DNA of 34,897 nucleotides, taken from assembly GCA_023414975.1 (NCBI GenBank), contig JAEZMI010000305.1, forward strand, positions 1 to 34,897. Reading direction: 5' to 3'. Position numbers and translations under genes: made by a program. Numbering within the stretch: position 1 is the stretch's first letter; each line of letters opens with the position of its first letter. Positions 23,816 through 31,668 of this stretch are shown in pieces. The notes under the pieces were generated by a model. It did not search any database. It was given only the letters and a program-made list of their open reading frames with translations, and was not told the DNA's origin. Source of the stretch: Pseudomonadota bacterium. Lineage in GTDB: Bacteria > Pseudomonadota > Alphaproteobacteria > Rhizobiales > Xanthobacteraceae.

Positions 23816-25483
23816 TCACAGCTCGCTGCGGCGATAGGCGTAATCCAGCCCGCCGACACGAAACCAACGATAGCCGTAGGGTTCCAGCGTGATGACATGC
23901 CGTCCCTCGGCATTCGCCTCGCTGTGGTCGTCGGACAGCAGGTTCACCAGCCGGTTCGGCTCCCCGGCCGGCGGCTCGAACGCAAAGTCGACCACCTGTC
24001 CTTCGACGTGGAAATTGTGCAGGAAGAGAGCGGTGTTGTTGCGCCAGCTATAGCGCAGCGCCAGCACCGAGCGATGGCCGACATCGACGACGTCGAACGT
24101 GCCCCAGCCGATCTCCTGCGTTTCCTGCCGCATGCGGATCATGCGCTCCATCCAGTTGAGCAGCGAGCCGGGATCGCGCCGCTGCTCGGCGACGTTCACC
24201 TGCTCGAACCCGTAGGCCCCCTCATCGATGGCAGGCAGAAAGGTCTTGGGGTTGGAGCTGAAGCCGCCCTGGGGCTCGTTCGACCACTGCATCGGCGTAC
24301 GGGCGCAGTGCCGTTCCGGCAGGGAAAGATCGTCACCCATGCCGATCTCGTCGCCATAACGCAGAACCGGCGTGCCGGGCAGGCTCAGCATGAGGCTGTA
24401 GGCGAGTTCCAGTCGCCGCCGGTCGCCTTGCAGCATGGGCGCGAGCCGCCGGCGGATGCCCCGGTCATAGAGCTGCATGGAGGGATCGGGGCCAAACGCC
24501 TCGAACACCGCCTGGCGGTGCTCGGGCGACAGCCGGCCGAGGTCGAGTTCGTCGTGGTTGCGCAGGAACAGGCCCCATTGCGCCGTCGCGTATTCCGGCC
24601 GCGTCGCCTTCAGCGCCTTGATCAGCGGGCGGGTATCGGAGGCCGCGAGCGCATAGAAGAGGGTCTGGTTGACCTGAAAATTGAACATCATGTGCATCCG
24701 GTCGCCATCGGCGCCGAAATACTTCATGTCGTCCTCGGGCAGGATGTTCGCCTCGGCCAGGATGATCGCATCCCCGCGCCGCCATTGCAGGAATTCGCGG
24801 AACGTGCGGAGCATGTCGAAATGCTCGGTCGGCGGACCGACGACATCGGCGCCCTTCTGTGCGATCACGAAGGGCACGGCGTCCATGCGGAAGCCGGAAA
24901 CGCCGAGCTGCAGCCAGAAGCCCATGATGCGCAGGATCTCGGCCTGCACATCGGGATTGGCGGTGTTGAGATCGGGCTGGAACTCGTAAAACCGGTGGAA
25001 GTAATAGGCACCGGCCTTTTTGTCATAGGTCCAGGTGGTCTTCTGCACGCCGGGGAAGACCATGCCTTCATTGGCATTCTTCGGCTTCTTCTTCGACCAC
25101 ACATACCAGTCGCGATAGGGTGAGTTCGGATCCGAACGCGCCGACTGGAACCAGGGGTGCTGCGTCGAGGTGTGGTTGACCACGAGGTCGATGAGAACGC
25201 GCATGCCCCGCTGATGCGCGGCATGGGTGAACTCGACGAAATCTCCCAGCGTGCCGTAACGTGGGTCGACGCTGTAATAGTCGGCCACGTCATAGCCGTC
25301 GTCGCGGCCGGGCGATGTCTGAAACGGCATCAGCCAGACGGCCGTAACGCCCAGTCCGTGAAGATAGTCGAGCCGACGCATCAGGCCGCGAAAATCGCCG
25401 ACCCCGTCGCCGTTGGAATCCATGAAGCTCTCGACCGAGAGACAATAAACGATCGCGTTCTTGTACCAGAGATCGGTGATCAC
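23816..25483 (-). CDS. GH13 trehalose-synthase-like / alpha-amylase family protein
   Basis: A 555-residue GH13 protein close in motif to trehalose synthase (maltose alpha-D-glucosyltransferase). It has DLWYKNAIVYCLSVESFMDS at the start, DLVVNHTS (99-106), GFRMDAVPFV with nucleophile Asp201, ILAEANILPE with Glu244, and FLRNHDELDLGRLS with Asp311. ARTPMQWSNEPQGGF is typical of the subfamily. There is no fused maltokinase domain. A GTG at 25501 is in frame, but the GTG at 25483 has GAGAGAG just upstream and a family-like N-terminus, so it is preferred. The EcfG-type promoter 33 bases upstream fits a stress-induced enzyme. Whether it makes trehalose or hydrolyses another alpha-glucoside is open. 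Confidence 0.9.
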   Translation of the reverse strand: MITDLWYKNAIVYCLSVESFMDSNGDGVGDFRGLMRRLDYLHGLGVTAVWLMPFQTSPGRDDGYDVADYYSVDPRYGTLGDFVEFTHAAHQRGMRVLIDLVVNHTSTQHPWFQSARSDPNSPYRDWYVWSKKKPKNANEGMVFPGVQKTTWTYDKKAGAYYFHRFYEFQPDLNTANPDVQAEILRIMGFWLQLGVSGFRMDAVPFVIAQKGADVVGPPTEHFDMLRTFREFLQWRRGDAIILAEANILPEDDMKYFGADGDRMHMMFNFQVNQTLFYALAASDTRPLIKALKATRPEYATAQWGLFLRNHDELDLGRLSPEHRQAVFEAFGPDPSMQLYDRGIRRRLAPMLQGDRRRLELAYSLMLSLPGTPVLRYGDEIGMGDDLSLPERHCARTPMQWSNEPQGGFSSNPKTFLPAIDEGAYGFEQVNVAEQRRDPGSLLNWMERMIRMRQETQEIGWGTFDVVDVGHRSVLALRYSWRNNTALFLHNFHVEGQVVDFAFEPPAGEPNRLVNLLSDDHSEANAEGRHVITLEPYGYRWFRVGGLDYAYRRSEL

Positions 25484-25516
25484 GCTTTGCTCTCTCTCCA
25501 CGGGGGGCGAGAGCGC

Positions 25517-25541
25517 AACGCCGCAGCGGCAAACGCGTTCC
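25517..25541 (-). promoter_or_regulatory. Candidate sigma-EcfG promoter for the trehalose-synthase-like gene
   Basis: On the minus strand GGAAC (25541-25537), 16 bases, CGTT (25520-25517), 33 bases before the GTG at 25483. The promoter lies between this gene and the small hypothetical upstream. Confidence 0.8.
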
Positions 25542-25565
25542 GAAGGCCGGGGAACGGGACGGCAA

Positions 25566-25817
25566 TCAGTTCGTGCCGAGGACCTTCCGGTACTCGCTGC
25601 TCAGCGCCTCGATATAGGCGGCCTCGAACGGCCATTCGCCATCGACGATCCCCTGGCGGATTTCATTGGCGAGCACCGGCCAGAACCGTTCCACCAGAGC
25701 GGGCAGTTTCTCTTCCGCGACGCCACGCGCCCGCAGGTCGAGCGCGCACATGGCGCGCGCCGTTTGTTCCGTCCGCTTCAACTTGCCCCTCGATTTACTC
25801 GGGCGGGGACGGTTCAT
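25566..25817 (-). CDS. Small hypothetical protein
   Basis: An 83-residue protein, basic at the N-terminus (NRPRPSKSRGKLKRTEQTAR) and then helical (VERFWPVLANEIRQGIVDGEWPFEAAYIEAL). No family recognised. The ATG at 25817 follows GGGAGCGG. It runs in the same direction as the trehalose-synthase-like gene, 82 bases upstream of it, but the downstream gene has its own promoter. Codon use matches the neighbours, so it is probably real. Confidence 0.65.
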   Translation of the reverse strand: MNRPRPSKSRGKLKRTEQTARAMCALDLRARGVAEEKLPALVERFWPVLANEIRQGIVDGEWPFEAAYIEALSSEYRKVLGTN

Positions 25818-25836
25818 CCGCTCCCTGCCCCACTTG

Positions 25837-26112
25837 CTATTTCTCGTTGAGAAAAGAAATGTCGCCTGTACTGCGAAACTTCAAGCCGTCCGATGTGAGA
25901 TCGACAGGCTTGATCGGCATCCAGCGCCCATCAAGCACCAGAGTGGCCCGGCCGGCGGCGTGGGCTTCGACCATTTGCGTGAGTTCGGCGCGAACCTCGC
26001 CCTCGGCGACCGGAAGGCCATGTTCCGTGTGCAACGAAAAACTGTACATGGCGGTGGAAGAGCCGGACGTGCTCGTGCGCAGCCAGCCTCGCCCCTTGAA
26101 GGATCGTCTCAT
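25837..26112 (-). CDS. Small hypothetical protein
   Basis: A 91-residue protein if started at the ATG at 26112, or 70 residues from the ATG at 26049 (MYSFSLHTEHGLPV). The second part has coding-like codon use and a compact alpha/beta pattern (AEGEVRAELTQMVEAHAAG, ATLVLDGRWMPIKPV). Neither start has a convincing ribosome site. The frame continues upstream to 27024, but that part is the antisense shadow of the SDR gene. It lies 19 bases upstream of the next hypothetical in the same direction. No family recognised. Confidence 0.5.
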   Translation of the reverse strand: MRRSFKGRGWLRTSTSGSSTAMYSFSLHTEHGLPVAEGEVRAELTQMVEAHAAGRATLVLDGRWMPIKPVDLTSDGLKFRSTGDISFLNEK

Positions 26113-26361
26113 ACCATCATCCCGCCCCGTCGGCGCTGCCCGGCCCTCCAGCGACCGGCCTTCCTGCGCTCGTTCGCAGGTCACGCGGGAGAGTCCCCGT
26201 CTCTGCGTAGTAATACGTATGAGAGCTAAGATGGATCGGTCTTCCGCGACATTTTTTTCTGCGGTTCCGTCCTGGTGGGTGTCGAACCCTCCACCGCAAA
26301 CGGCGTTGGCCTGTGTGGGTCCACAGCCCCTCCCTGCTCCGTCATCAGCGGAAGGCCCCCC

Positions 26362-27654
26362 GTGAGCACCGTTCTCATCATCGGCGCGACCGGCCTGATA
26401 GGTTCCCACATTGCCGCCCGGCTGGAGGTCGAAGGCAACGCGATCATAGGCGTGGCGCGGGATGTGCGCGGCGGCGCCGAGCGGTTGCCCGGAGCACGCT
26501 GGCAATCGCTCGATCTCGCGCGGGCGCCGTGTAGCGAGTGGCGCACGCTGCTGCGCGGTGTCGATGCCGTGGTGAACTGCGCCGGCGCCTTGCAGAGCGG
26601 GCCGGCGGATGATCTTGCCGGCACGCACGCGCGTGGCCTCGCCGCCCTCATCGCCGCGTGCGAGGCGGAGGGGGTACGCCGCCTCATCCACTTTTCCGCC
26701 ATGGGCGTCGACCGGGCGACGCCCAGCGAATTCTCCCGCACCAAACGCGAGGGCGAGGCTGCGCTGATGGCGAGCGACCTCGACTGGGTGGTGCTGCGTC
26801 CCTCCGTCGTGCTCGGCGCCCCTGTCTATGGCGCGAGCGCGCTGATCCGGGGCCTTGCCGCCCTGCCCCTGCTCCCGGTGATGCCGGCAACGGCACCGCT
26901 TCAGCCGGTGGCGCTGGAGGATGTCGTGGAGACGGTCGCCCGCCTTCTCCAACCCGACGCGGCAGCGCGGGTAGCGATGGACCTCGCCGGGCCGGACCGG
27001 CTGAGCTTCAACGAGCTGGTGCATTTATACCGCCGCTGGCTCGGCTTTCCACCCGCGCGCGAGGTGGCGCTACCGCAAGGGCTTGCAAGCCTTGCCTATC
27101 GGCTGGGCGACGCCGCTTCCTGGCTCGGGTGGCGCCCACCCGTTCGATCGGCGGCGCGCAAGGAAATCGCGCGGGGCGCAGCCGGGGATACTGGCGACTG
27201 GCGCCGGCTGACCGGAATTGTTCCGCGCGCGATCGCGGCGACGCTCGCCGCCCGGCCGGCGAGCGTGCAGGATGGCTGGTTCGCGCGGCTTTATCTCCTG
27301 AAGCCTGTCATACTCATCAGCCTCATCGTCTTCTGGGTTGGATCGGGCGTTGCCTCGCTTGGCCCCGGTTATGGCAGCGGCCTCGCCATGCTCGCGCAAA
27401 GCGGGCTGGGGCCGCTCATCCCCCTCACCGTCATCGCCGGTGGGTTCGCCGATCTCGCCGTGGGCGTGGGCATCGCGTTCCGCCGGACGGCCCGGCCGGC
27501 GCTGCTGGCGGGAATTGTGGTCGCCCTGCTCTACGCCGTGTCCGGCACGCTGCTGACGCCTGCCCTGTGGCTCGATCCGCTCGCACCGCTGCTCAAGATC
27601 GCTCCCATCATCGCCCTGATGCTGACAGCGCTCGCCACGCTGGAGGACCGCTGA
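26362..27654 (+). CDS. SDR oxidoreductase fused to a DoxX-like membrane domain
   Basis: A 430-residue two-part protein. Residues 1 to about 280 form an atypical short-chain dehydrogenase related to NmrA/NDUFA9-type proteins. It has VLIIGATGLIGSHIAARL for NAD(P), HFSAMGVDRATPSEFSRTKREGE and VLRPSVVLG. The C-terminal part (from about 305) has four membrane segments typical of DoxX-like proteins, including LVFWVGSGVASLGPGYGSGL-like and DLAVGVGIAFRRTARPALL-like stretches. The GTG at 26362 has GGAAGG at the right distance; the longer frame from 26275 lacks a ribosome site. Its stop overlaps the start of the DUF2269 gene (TGATG), so the pair is coupled. It may act on quinones or lipids at the membrane. 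Confidence 0.87.
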   Translation: MSTVLIIGATGLIGSHIAARLEVEGNAIIGVARDVRGGAERLPGARWQSLDLARAPCSEWRTLLRGVDAVVNCAGALQSGPADDLAGTHARGLAALIAACEAEGVRRLIHFSAMGVDRATPSEFSRTKREGEAALMASDLDWVVLRPSVVLGAPVYGASALIRGLAALPLLPVMPATAPLQPVALEDVVETVARLLQPDAAARVAMDLAGPDRLSFNELVHLYRRWLGFPPAREVALPQGLASLAYRLGDAASWLGWRPPVRSAARKEIARGAAGDTGDWRRLTGIVPRAIAATLAARPASVQDGWFARLYLLKPVILISLIVFWVGSGVASLGPGYGSGLAMLAQSGLGPLIPLTVIAGGFADLAVGVGIAFRRTARPALLAGIVVALLYAVSGTLLTPALWLDPLAPLLKIAPIIALMLTALATLEDR

Positions 27655-28136
27655 TGACCTACCTGATCCTCAAGTATCTCCACCTCATCGGCGCGATCGT
27701 TCTGATCGGGACCGGCGCCGGCATCGCCTTCTTCATGGTGATGGCGCACCGCACCGGCAACCCGACGAAGATCGCCGGCGTCGCGCGGATCGTCGTGACG
27801 GCGGATTTCCTTTTCACCGCAACAGCGGTGGTTGCCCAACCCATCACCGGCCTATTGCTGGCGCGGGCAGTGGGCTACCCGCTCTCCGAGGGATGGATCG
27901 TGCTTTCCATCATCCTCTATCTGGTGATCGGTGCCTTCTGGCTGCCCGTGGTGGTCATGCAGATGCGGATGCGCGATATAGCTGAAGCGGCCGACGCTGC
28001 CCGCCAGCCGCTTCCCGAGCGTTACCACAGACTGTTCTGGACGTGGTTCGTCTTCGGCTTTCCCGCGTTCGGGGCGATCCTCGCCATCCTCTGGCTGATG
28101 ATCGCCCGGCCGCAATTCACGCTGCCATGGGTTTAG
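27654..28136 (+). CDS. DUF2269 family integral membrane protein
   Basis: A 160-residue protein with four membrane segments (about 5-28, 45-70, 78-102, 130-152). The start LILKYLHLIGAIVLIGTGAG is the family signature, with a histidine in the first helix that might bind haem or metal. No enzymatic function is established. It is coupled to the SDR-DoxX gene by a one-base overlap (TGATG). Its stop overlaps the stop of the convergent small membrane protein gene by four bases. Confidence 0.88.
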   Translation: MTYLILKYLHLIGAIVLIGTGAGIAFFMVMAHRTGNPTKIAGVARIVVTADFLFTATAVVAQPITGLLLARAVGYPLSEGWIVLSIILYLVIGAFWLPVVVMQMRMRDIAEAADAARQPLPERYHRLFWTWFVFGFPAFGAILAILWLMIARPQFTLPWV

Positions 28137-28291
28137 GCGGCGCGCTCCATTGAAGTGGCGGCGTAGGTCGGAGCCGAAAGGCTGCCGCGCGGATTCTCAT
28201 CTTCCAGCATGAAGAAGGAGGAGATGAACCAGACCAGCGCTATCACCGCGATAGCGCCGACGGCGAGGCGCAGAAGCATCTGGCCCCGCAT
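28133..28291 (-). CDS. Small single-pass membrane protein
   Basis: A 52-residue protein with one membrane helix (LRLAVGAIAVIALVWFISSF) and a polar tail. The ATG at 28291 has GGGAGG eight bases upstream and overlaps the upstream gene's stop (TGATG). The longer frame from 28315 is not supported. No family recognised. Probably co-expressed with the DUF883-like gene under an EcfG-type promoter. Confidence 0.75.
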   Translation of the reverse strand: MRGQMLLRLAVGAIAVIALVWFISSFFMLEDENPRGSLSAPTYAATSMERAA

Positions 28292-28551
28292 CAGTAGCGC
28301 CTCCCGCCCGCCCACAACGCGCCGGCGACAAAGCCGGCAGCCGCGGCGAGGATCATGCCCGGCAGCGGGTCGACATAGGCGGCGACGGCCTCGTTGGAGC
28401 TGCGATACGCCGCCTTGCCGCGAGTACCGAGTTCGCTGGCATAACCCTGCGCGCTCTCGACGGCCGCCTGAACCTTGCGGGTGGTCGCATCGGCCGCATC
28501 GGCGCCGGAAAGGTTGTCCGCTTTCGAGGGAAGGTCGTCGTTCATGGCCAT
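28291..28551 (-). CDS. DUF883/ElaB-like small membrane-anchored protein
   Basis: An 86-residue protein: a polar helix-forming N-terminal region (KVQAAVESAQGYASELGTRG) followed by one C-terminal membrane helix with a glycine pattern (PLPGMILAAAAGFVAGALWA) and a basic end. The arrangement is that of ElaB/YqjD/DUF883 proteins, which in enterobacteria anchor ribosomes in stationary phase. The similarity here is by architecture only. The ATG at 28551 follows AGGAGG. An EcfG-type promoter is 25 bases upstream, consistent with stress induction. Confidence 0.8.
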   Translation of the reverse strand: MAMNDDLPSKADNLSGADAADATTRKVQAAVESAQGYASELGTRGKAAYRSSNEAVAAYVDPLPGMILAAAAGFVAGALWAGGRRY

Positions 28552-28576
28552 GGAAGCCTCCTGTGTGTTGTAGGGG

Positions 28577-28601
28577 AACGCGCCCGGTCGGGGGCGGTTC
28601 C
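28577..28601 (-). promoter_or_regulatory. Candidate sigma-EcfG promoter for the DUF883-like gene
   Basis: On the minus strand GGAAC (28601-28597), 16 bases, CGTT (28580-28577), 25 bases before the ATG at 28551. Exact consensus elements. Confidence 0.82.
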
Positions 28602-28613
28602 GGTTGAACGGGG

Positions 28614-29195
28614 TCAGCGGTGCCCGACGCGTTCGAGCAACTCGGCCGTGGTCAGCGTCTCGATCTGGCGTCCGAAACGGCGGCGGTAGATGGCGAGGGC
28701 CGCGTCATGCCCATCGTCGGAGGAGGAACAGACCGCGTCCTCGACGAGCAGCACGCGATAGCCGCGATCCACCGCGTCGGTCACCGTGGAGAGCACGCAC
28801 ATGTCGGTCTCTGCACCGGTGATGACGAGCGTGTGGATCCTTGAGCTATTCAGCAGCAGGGCGAGCTCGGGCGAGGAAAACGCCGAGAAGCGCCGCTTCG
28901 CGATCACCTGGGCCGGCGGCGTCAATGCCGCGAGTTCGGGTACGAGATCGAGCAGGCGCGTATCCATCTGCTCCAGCGTCAGGCCGGACCAGTGCTGGTA
29001 GTAGCCGCGCCAGGTGCCGACTTCCTCATCCGGATGCTGTGCCGGAATGAAGCGGGTGAAGACCGTGGCGGCGCCGAAGGCCTCCGCCACACGGGCGATG
29101 TTCGGCAGCGCCTTTTCCATCCAGGGCGTCGGCCACGGCCCTTCTGGAGCGAAGAGCTTTTGCATGTCGAGGCATAGATGGGCTACCCCCGCCAT
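28614..29195 (-). CDS. Isochorismatase-family cysteine hydrolase
   Basis: A 193-residue cytoplasmic hydrolase with the family's catalytic triad in place: Asp10 in LCLDMQKLF, Lys100 in VIAKRRFSAF and Cys133 in GAETDMCVLSTV. Relatives hydrolyse amides such as nicotinamide or vinyl ethers such as isochorismate. HFSGL-like spacing is absent, so the substrate is open. The start at 29195 lacks a strong ribosome site but fits the family N-terminus. It runs toward the DUF883-like gene, which has its own promoter, and lies just downstream of the DUF2934 gene, which may drive it. Confidence 0.9.
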   Translation of the reverse strand: MAGVAHLCLDMQKLFAPEGPWPTPWMEKALPNIARVAEAFGAATVFTRFIPAQHPDEEVGTWRGYYQHWSGLTLEQMDTRLLDLVPELAALTPPAQVIAKRRFSAFSSPELALLLNSSRIHTLVITGAETDMCVLSTVTDAVDRGYRVLLVEDAVCSSSDDGHDAALAIYRRRFGRQIETLTTAELLERVGHR

Positions 29196-29201
29196 GACGG
29201 A

Positions 29202-29690
29202 TCACCCGCGCCTCGGGCGGCCAGAGGGACCTGCCGGGCGGCTCAGAGCCCCCTCGGGGTCGCCGGCGGGCGACCCTGCGGCGCGGCGCTCGGGCGGCAC
29301 CTCAAGGGTGCGGCGGATGCTCGCAATTTCACTTACCGGCTCGACCTCGCCGCCGGTGATGCCGACATTGGGCTCGGCATCCGCCGGGTTCGGCCGCGGC
29401 GGAACCGCACGGTCGGGTTCAACAGGGTAGTCGACGGCGCCGGGTGGCAGCGGGACGGACGCCTGCACAGGGGGCGCTTCCGCGGCGTCTACCGGGCGGA
29501 AGCTCGGCCCCCCGAGATGGGGATCGCCCTCCAACCCGCCCTCTTCCAACCCGCCCTCTTCCCATCCGCTCTCGTCGCCGACCTCTTGCTCGGCCTGCAA
29601 CCAGTGCTCGCGCTCGCGGCCGCCGGGATGCCCCTCGCGCTCCCAGATCATGTAGGCGTGTTCGCGGATACGTTGCTCGCGTTCATTCAT
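29202..29690 (-). CDS. DUF2934 protein with acidic, repetitive tail
   Basis: A 162-residue protein. The DUF2934 motif is at the N-terminus (EQRIREHAYMIWEREGHPGG, then EREHWLQAE). It is followed by a long low-complexity tail rich in Glu, Gly and Pro that includes a duplicated EEGGL unit from a 15-base DNA tandem repeat (29531-29560). The ATG at 29690 follows GGGAGGA. The EcfG-type promoter is 28 bases upstream. A second DUF2934 protein lies at 33182-33694. No biochemical role is known for the family. It ends six bases before the isochorismatase-like gene. Confidence 0.88.
   Translation of the reverse strand: MNEREQRIREHAYMIWEREGHPGGREREHWLQAEQEVGDESGWEEGGLEEGGLEGDPHLGGPSFRPVDAAEAPPVQASVPLPPGAVDYPVEPDRAVPPRPNPADAEPNVGITGGEVEPVSEIASIRRTLEVPPERRAAGSPAGDPEGALSRPAGPSGRPRRG
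29531..29560. repeat. 15-base tandem repeat within the DUF2934 gene
   Basis: CCAACCCGCCCTCTT occurs twice head to tail (29531-29545, 29546-29560). It encodes a repeated five-residue acidic unit in the protein tail, so copy changes would keep the frame. Confidence 0.9.
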
Positions 29691-29718
29691 TTGCGTCCTC
29701 CCTTTCTTATGCCGAGCC

Positions 29719-29743
29719 AACGCGGCGGGCGGGCGCCCGTTCC
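29719..29743 (-). promoter_or_regulatory. Candidate sigma-EcfG promoter for the DUF2934 gene
   Basis: On the minus strand GGAAC (29743-29739), 16 bases, CGTT (29722-29719), 28 bases before the ATG at 29690. Exact consensus elements. Confidence 0.82.
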
Positions 29744-29783
29744 GGCGCGGCGGGCGGAATGGGTCGACGGAACGCGCAAGGAC

Positions 29784-29809
29784 GGAACGCGCACGCCAGC
29801 GGCGACGTT
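29784..29809 (+). promoter_or_regulatory. Candidate sigma-EcfG promoter for topoisomerase IB
   Basis: GGAAC (29784-29788), 17 bases, CGTT (29806-29809), 64 bases before the ATG at 29874. It is back to back with the DUF2934 promoter. A second GGAAC at 29769 has no matching -10. Confidence 0.76.
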
Positions 29810-29873
29810 GACGGTCCAGCGCAGCAGCCAGGCTGCGTCCGCCGGGGCCGCCGGCGGCACGGAGAGTGCTCCC

Positions 29874-30980
29874 ATGCCCAGCAAGACTGAACTGCGCCGG
29901 CTCGCACGGCGCTTCGACCTCACCATTGTCGGCTGCAACGCGCTCACGATCCGCCGCCGCAAGGTCGGAAAAGGCTTCAGCTACACGGCCGCGGACGGAC
30001 GCGTCATCAAGGACAGCGAAACGCTGCGGCGGTTGAAAAGCCTGGCGGTGCCACCGGCCTACCGTAACGTGCTGTTCGCCGCCGACCCCCGCGCGCACCT
30101 GCAGGCCGTGGGCGAGGATGCCGCGGGGCGGCTGCAATATCGGTATCATCCTGACTGGACGCGCGTGCGGGAGGCCGTGAAGGCCCAGAAACTCGCGGAT
30201 CTCGCCGAATCCCTCCCTTCCATTACCCGCGCGGTGCAACGGGCGCTGAAACGGCCGGACACCGACCGTCGCATGGCGCTGGCGGCGGCGGTTCAGCTCG
30301 TCGCGCTGACCGCCATTCGCGCGGGATCGGATGCCTATGCGCAGGAGCACGGGACGCGGGGAGCGACAACGCTGCTCAAGACGCATGTGAAGATCGAGGA
30401 GGATCGGATCCTGCTCTGCTTCAAGGGCAAGGGCGGTAAAATGATAAGCAAGGAAGCGCGCCATCCGGCTCTCGCGGAAGCGCTCCTTCGGCTGCGCGAG
30501 TTGCCGGGGCGGCGGCTGTTCAAATATCGCGATGCCAAAGGCGGGCTGCATGCCATCCGCGCGTCGGATGTGAACGCGTTTCTCAAGGGCATCGGCCGCT
30601 CGGGTATATCACTCAAGGATTTCCGCACGCTGGCGGCGTCCATGGGGGTGCTCGACCGGCTGGCGCGCGAGACTCCGGAGACGAGCGCCGCCAAGCGCCG
30701 CAAGCAGATCAACGCCGCCGTTGCGCCGCTGGCGGAGGAACTGGCCAACACGCTCACCGTCTGCCGCACCAGCTATGTACACGACACGGTGATCGCCGCC
30801 TTTGAAGCCGGCAAGCTCACGACGGCTGCACTGCGAACGCGCTCGCCGACCGCCAAGGCCGCGTTGCTGGCCGATCTTCTCGGCAGTGGCGCCCGCAAGC
30901 GGATCAAGGCCGCCAAGGTGGAGGCGCGCACGGTGCGGGAGGAGCGGCCGGTGCTGGGCGGCGCGGTACCGGCCGGCTGA
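29874..30980 (+). CDS. DNA topoisomerase IB (eukaryotic/poxvirus-like)
   Basis: A 368-residue enzyme that relaxes supercoils by nicking one strand through a 3'-phosphotyrosine. GKGFSYTAADGRVIKDSETL opens the N-terminal domain. The catalytic domain shows AIRAGSDAYAQEHGTRGATT (Arg149), KGKGGK (Lys186 region), ISLKDFRTLAAS (Arg251) and the nucleophile Tyr301 in CRTSYVHDTVI. The ATG at 29874 follows GGAGAG; the frame reaching back to 29178 is the shadow of the DUF2934 gene. An EcfG-type promoter is 64 bases upstream. It ends three bases before the convergent phosphatase gene. Confidence 0.93.
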   Translation: MPSKTELRRLARRFDLTIVGCNALTIRRRKVGKGFSYTAADGRVIKDSETLRRLKSLAVPPAYRNVLFAADPRAHLQAVGEDAAGRLQYRYHPDWTRVREAVKAQKLADLAESLPSITRAVQRALKRPDTDRRMALAAAVQLVALTAIRAGSDAYAQEHGTRGATTLLKTHVKIEEDRILLCFKGKGGKMISKEARHPALAEALLRLRELPGRRLFKYRDAKGGLHAIRASDVNAFLKGIGRSGISLKDFRTLAASMGVLDRLARETPETSAAKRRKQINAAVAPLAEELANTLTVCRTSYVHDTVIAAFEAGKLTTAALRTRSPTAKAALLADLLGSGARKRIKAAKVEARTVREERPVLGGAVPAG

Positions 30981-30983
30981 GGC

Positions 30984-31544
30984 TCAGGGCCTGATCCGCC
31001 CAACCTCGCGCAGGCGGCCGCCTTCCGGCACCAGCACGATGCCCTCTCCCGATGCGGGAAAAATGCCGGTCAGCGCGGTGATGTTGACCTGATGGGTGAC
31101 GACGACCAGCGCGCCGGCCCTTTTCCAGGCCAGCAGCCGACGCCGTGCCGCGTCTGTCTGCGCGGGTTCCGTGGTCCGGTCCTGGAACGACGAATCGAAG
31201 ATCGGCGCGGGTGTCACCCGGCCGGGAAAGGCGAGTTCCGCGGTGTCGAGCGCGCGGCACCAGCGCGACGACAGCACTTCCCGGACGTTCACGCTTTCCC
31301 GCTGGAAGGCCGCGCCGATGCGGGCGGCCTGCGCCCGGCCCGCCGCGTCGAGGTTGCGCTGTGTGTCGCATTGCCCGAGCCGGAAGCCGGGCGGATCCCC
31401 CACGCCCGGCGCAATGGCGTGACGGAACAGCGCGATACCCCCCTTGCGCAACGCCTCCCATGCCGCAGCTTCATCGGCCCGCGCCACCGGCGCGAAGGCA
31501 GACAGAACGATCAATGCCGGCAAGATCAGAAGAAGACGGCGCAT
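30984..31544 (-). CDS. Exported histidine phosphatase family protein
   Basis: A 186-residue protein with a signal peptide (RRLLLILPALIVLSAFA, cleavage near ARA-DEA at about residue 23). The phosphatase core has IALFRHAIAPG (catalytic His), LSSRWCRALDTAELAF and VVVTHQVNITALTG (second His). Likely periplasmic, acting on a phosphomonoester. The ATG at 31544 follows GGAGAG. Unlike its neighbours, no EcfG-type element was found in the 124-base gap upstream. It is distinct from the cytoplasmic histidine phosphatase of the inositol operon. Confidence 0.88.
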   Translation of the reverse strand: MRRLLLILPALIVLSAFAPVARADEAAAWEALRKGGIALFRHAIAPGVGDPPGFRLGQCDTQRNLDAAGRAQAARIGAAFQRESVNVREVLSSRWCRALDTAELAFPGRVTPAPIFDSSFQDRTTEPAQTDAARRRLLAWKRAGALVVVTHQVNITALTGIFPASGEGIVLVPEGGRLREVGRIRP

Positions 31545-31668
31545 GCGGGTCTCTCCGCTGAGGGGATGTCGTCCTGATTACGTTGCGCCCGCCCGCCGCG
31601 ATCACAGCCATTTCCGGCCCGGCCGAATGGGCGCCGGCGAGGCTCACGACGTCGGCAGGTGGAGACCT

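Noticed and set aside
25551..25575. Plus-strand GGAAC at 25551
   Set aside because: No -10 at the right distance, and no plus-strand gene starts downstream.
26250..26260. T-run as a rho-independent terminator
   Set aside because: No stable hairpin precedes it on either strand.
29769..29793. GGAAC at 29769 as a second topoisomerase promoter
   Set aside because: The base group at the expected -10 is CGCA; the next GGAAC at 29784 has the correct CGTT.
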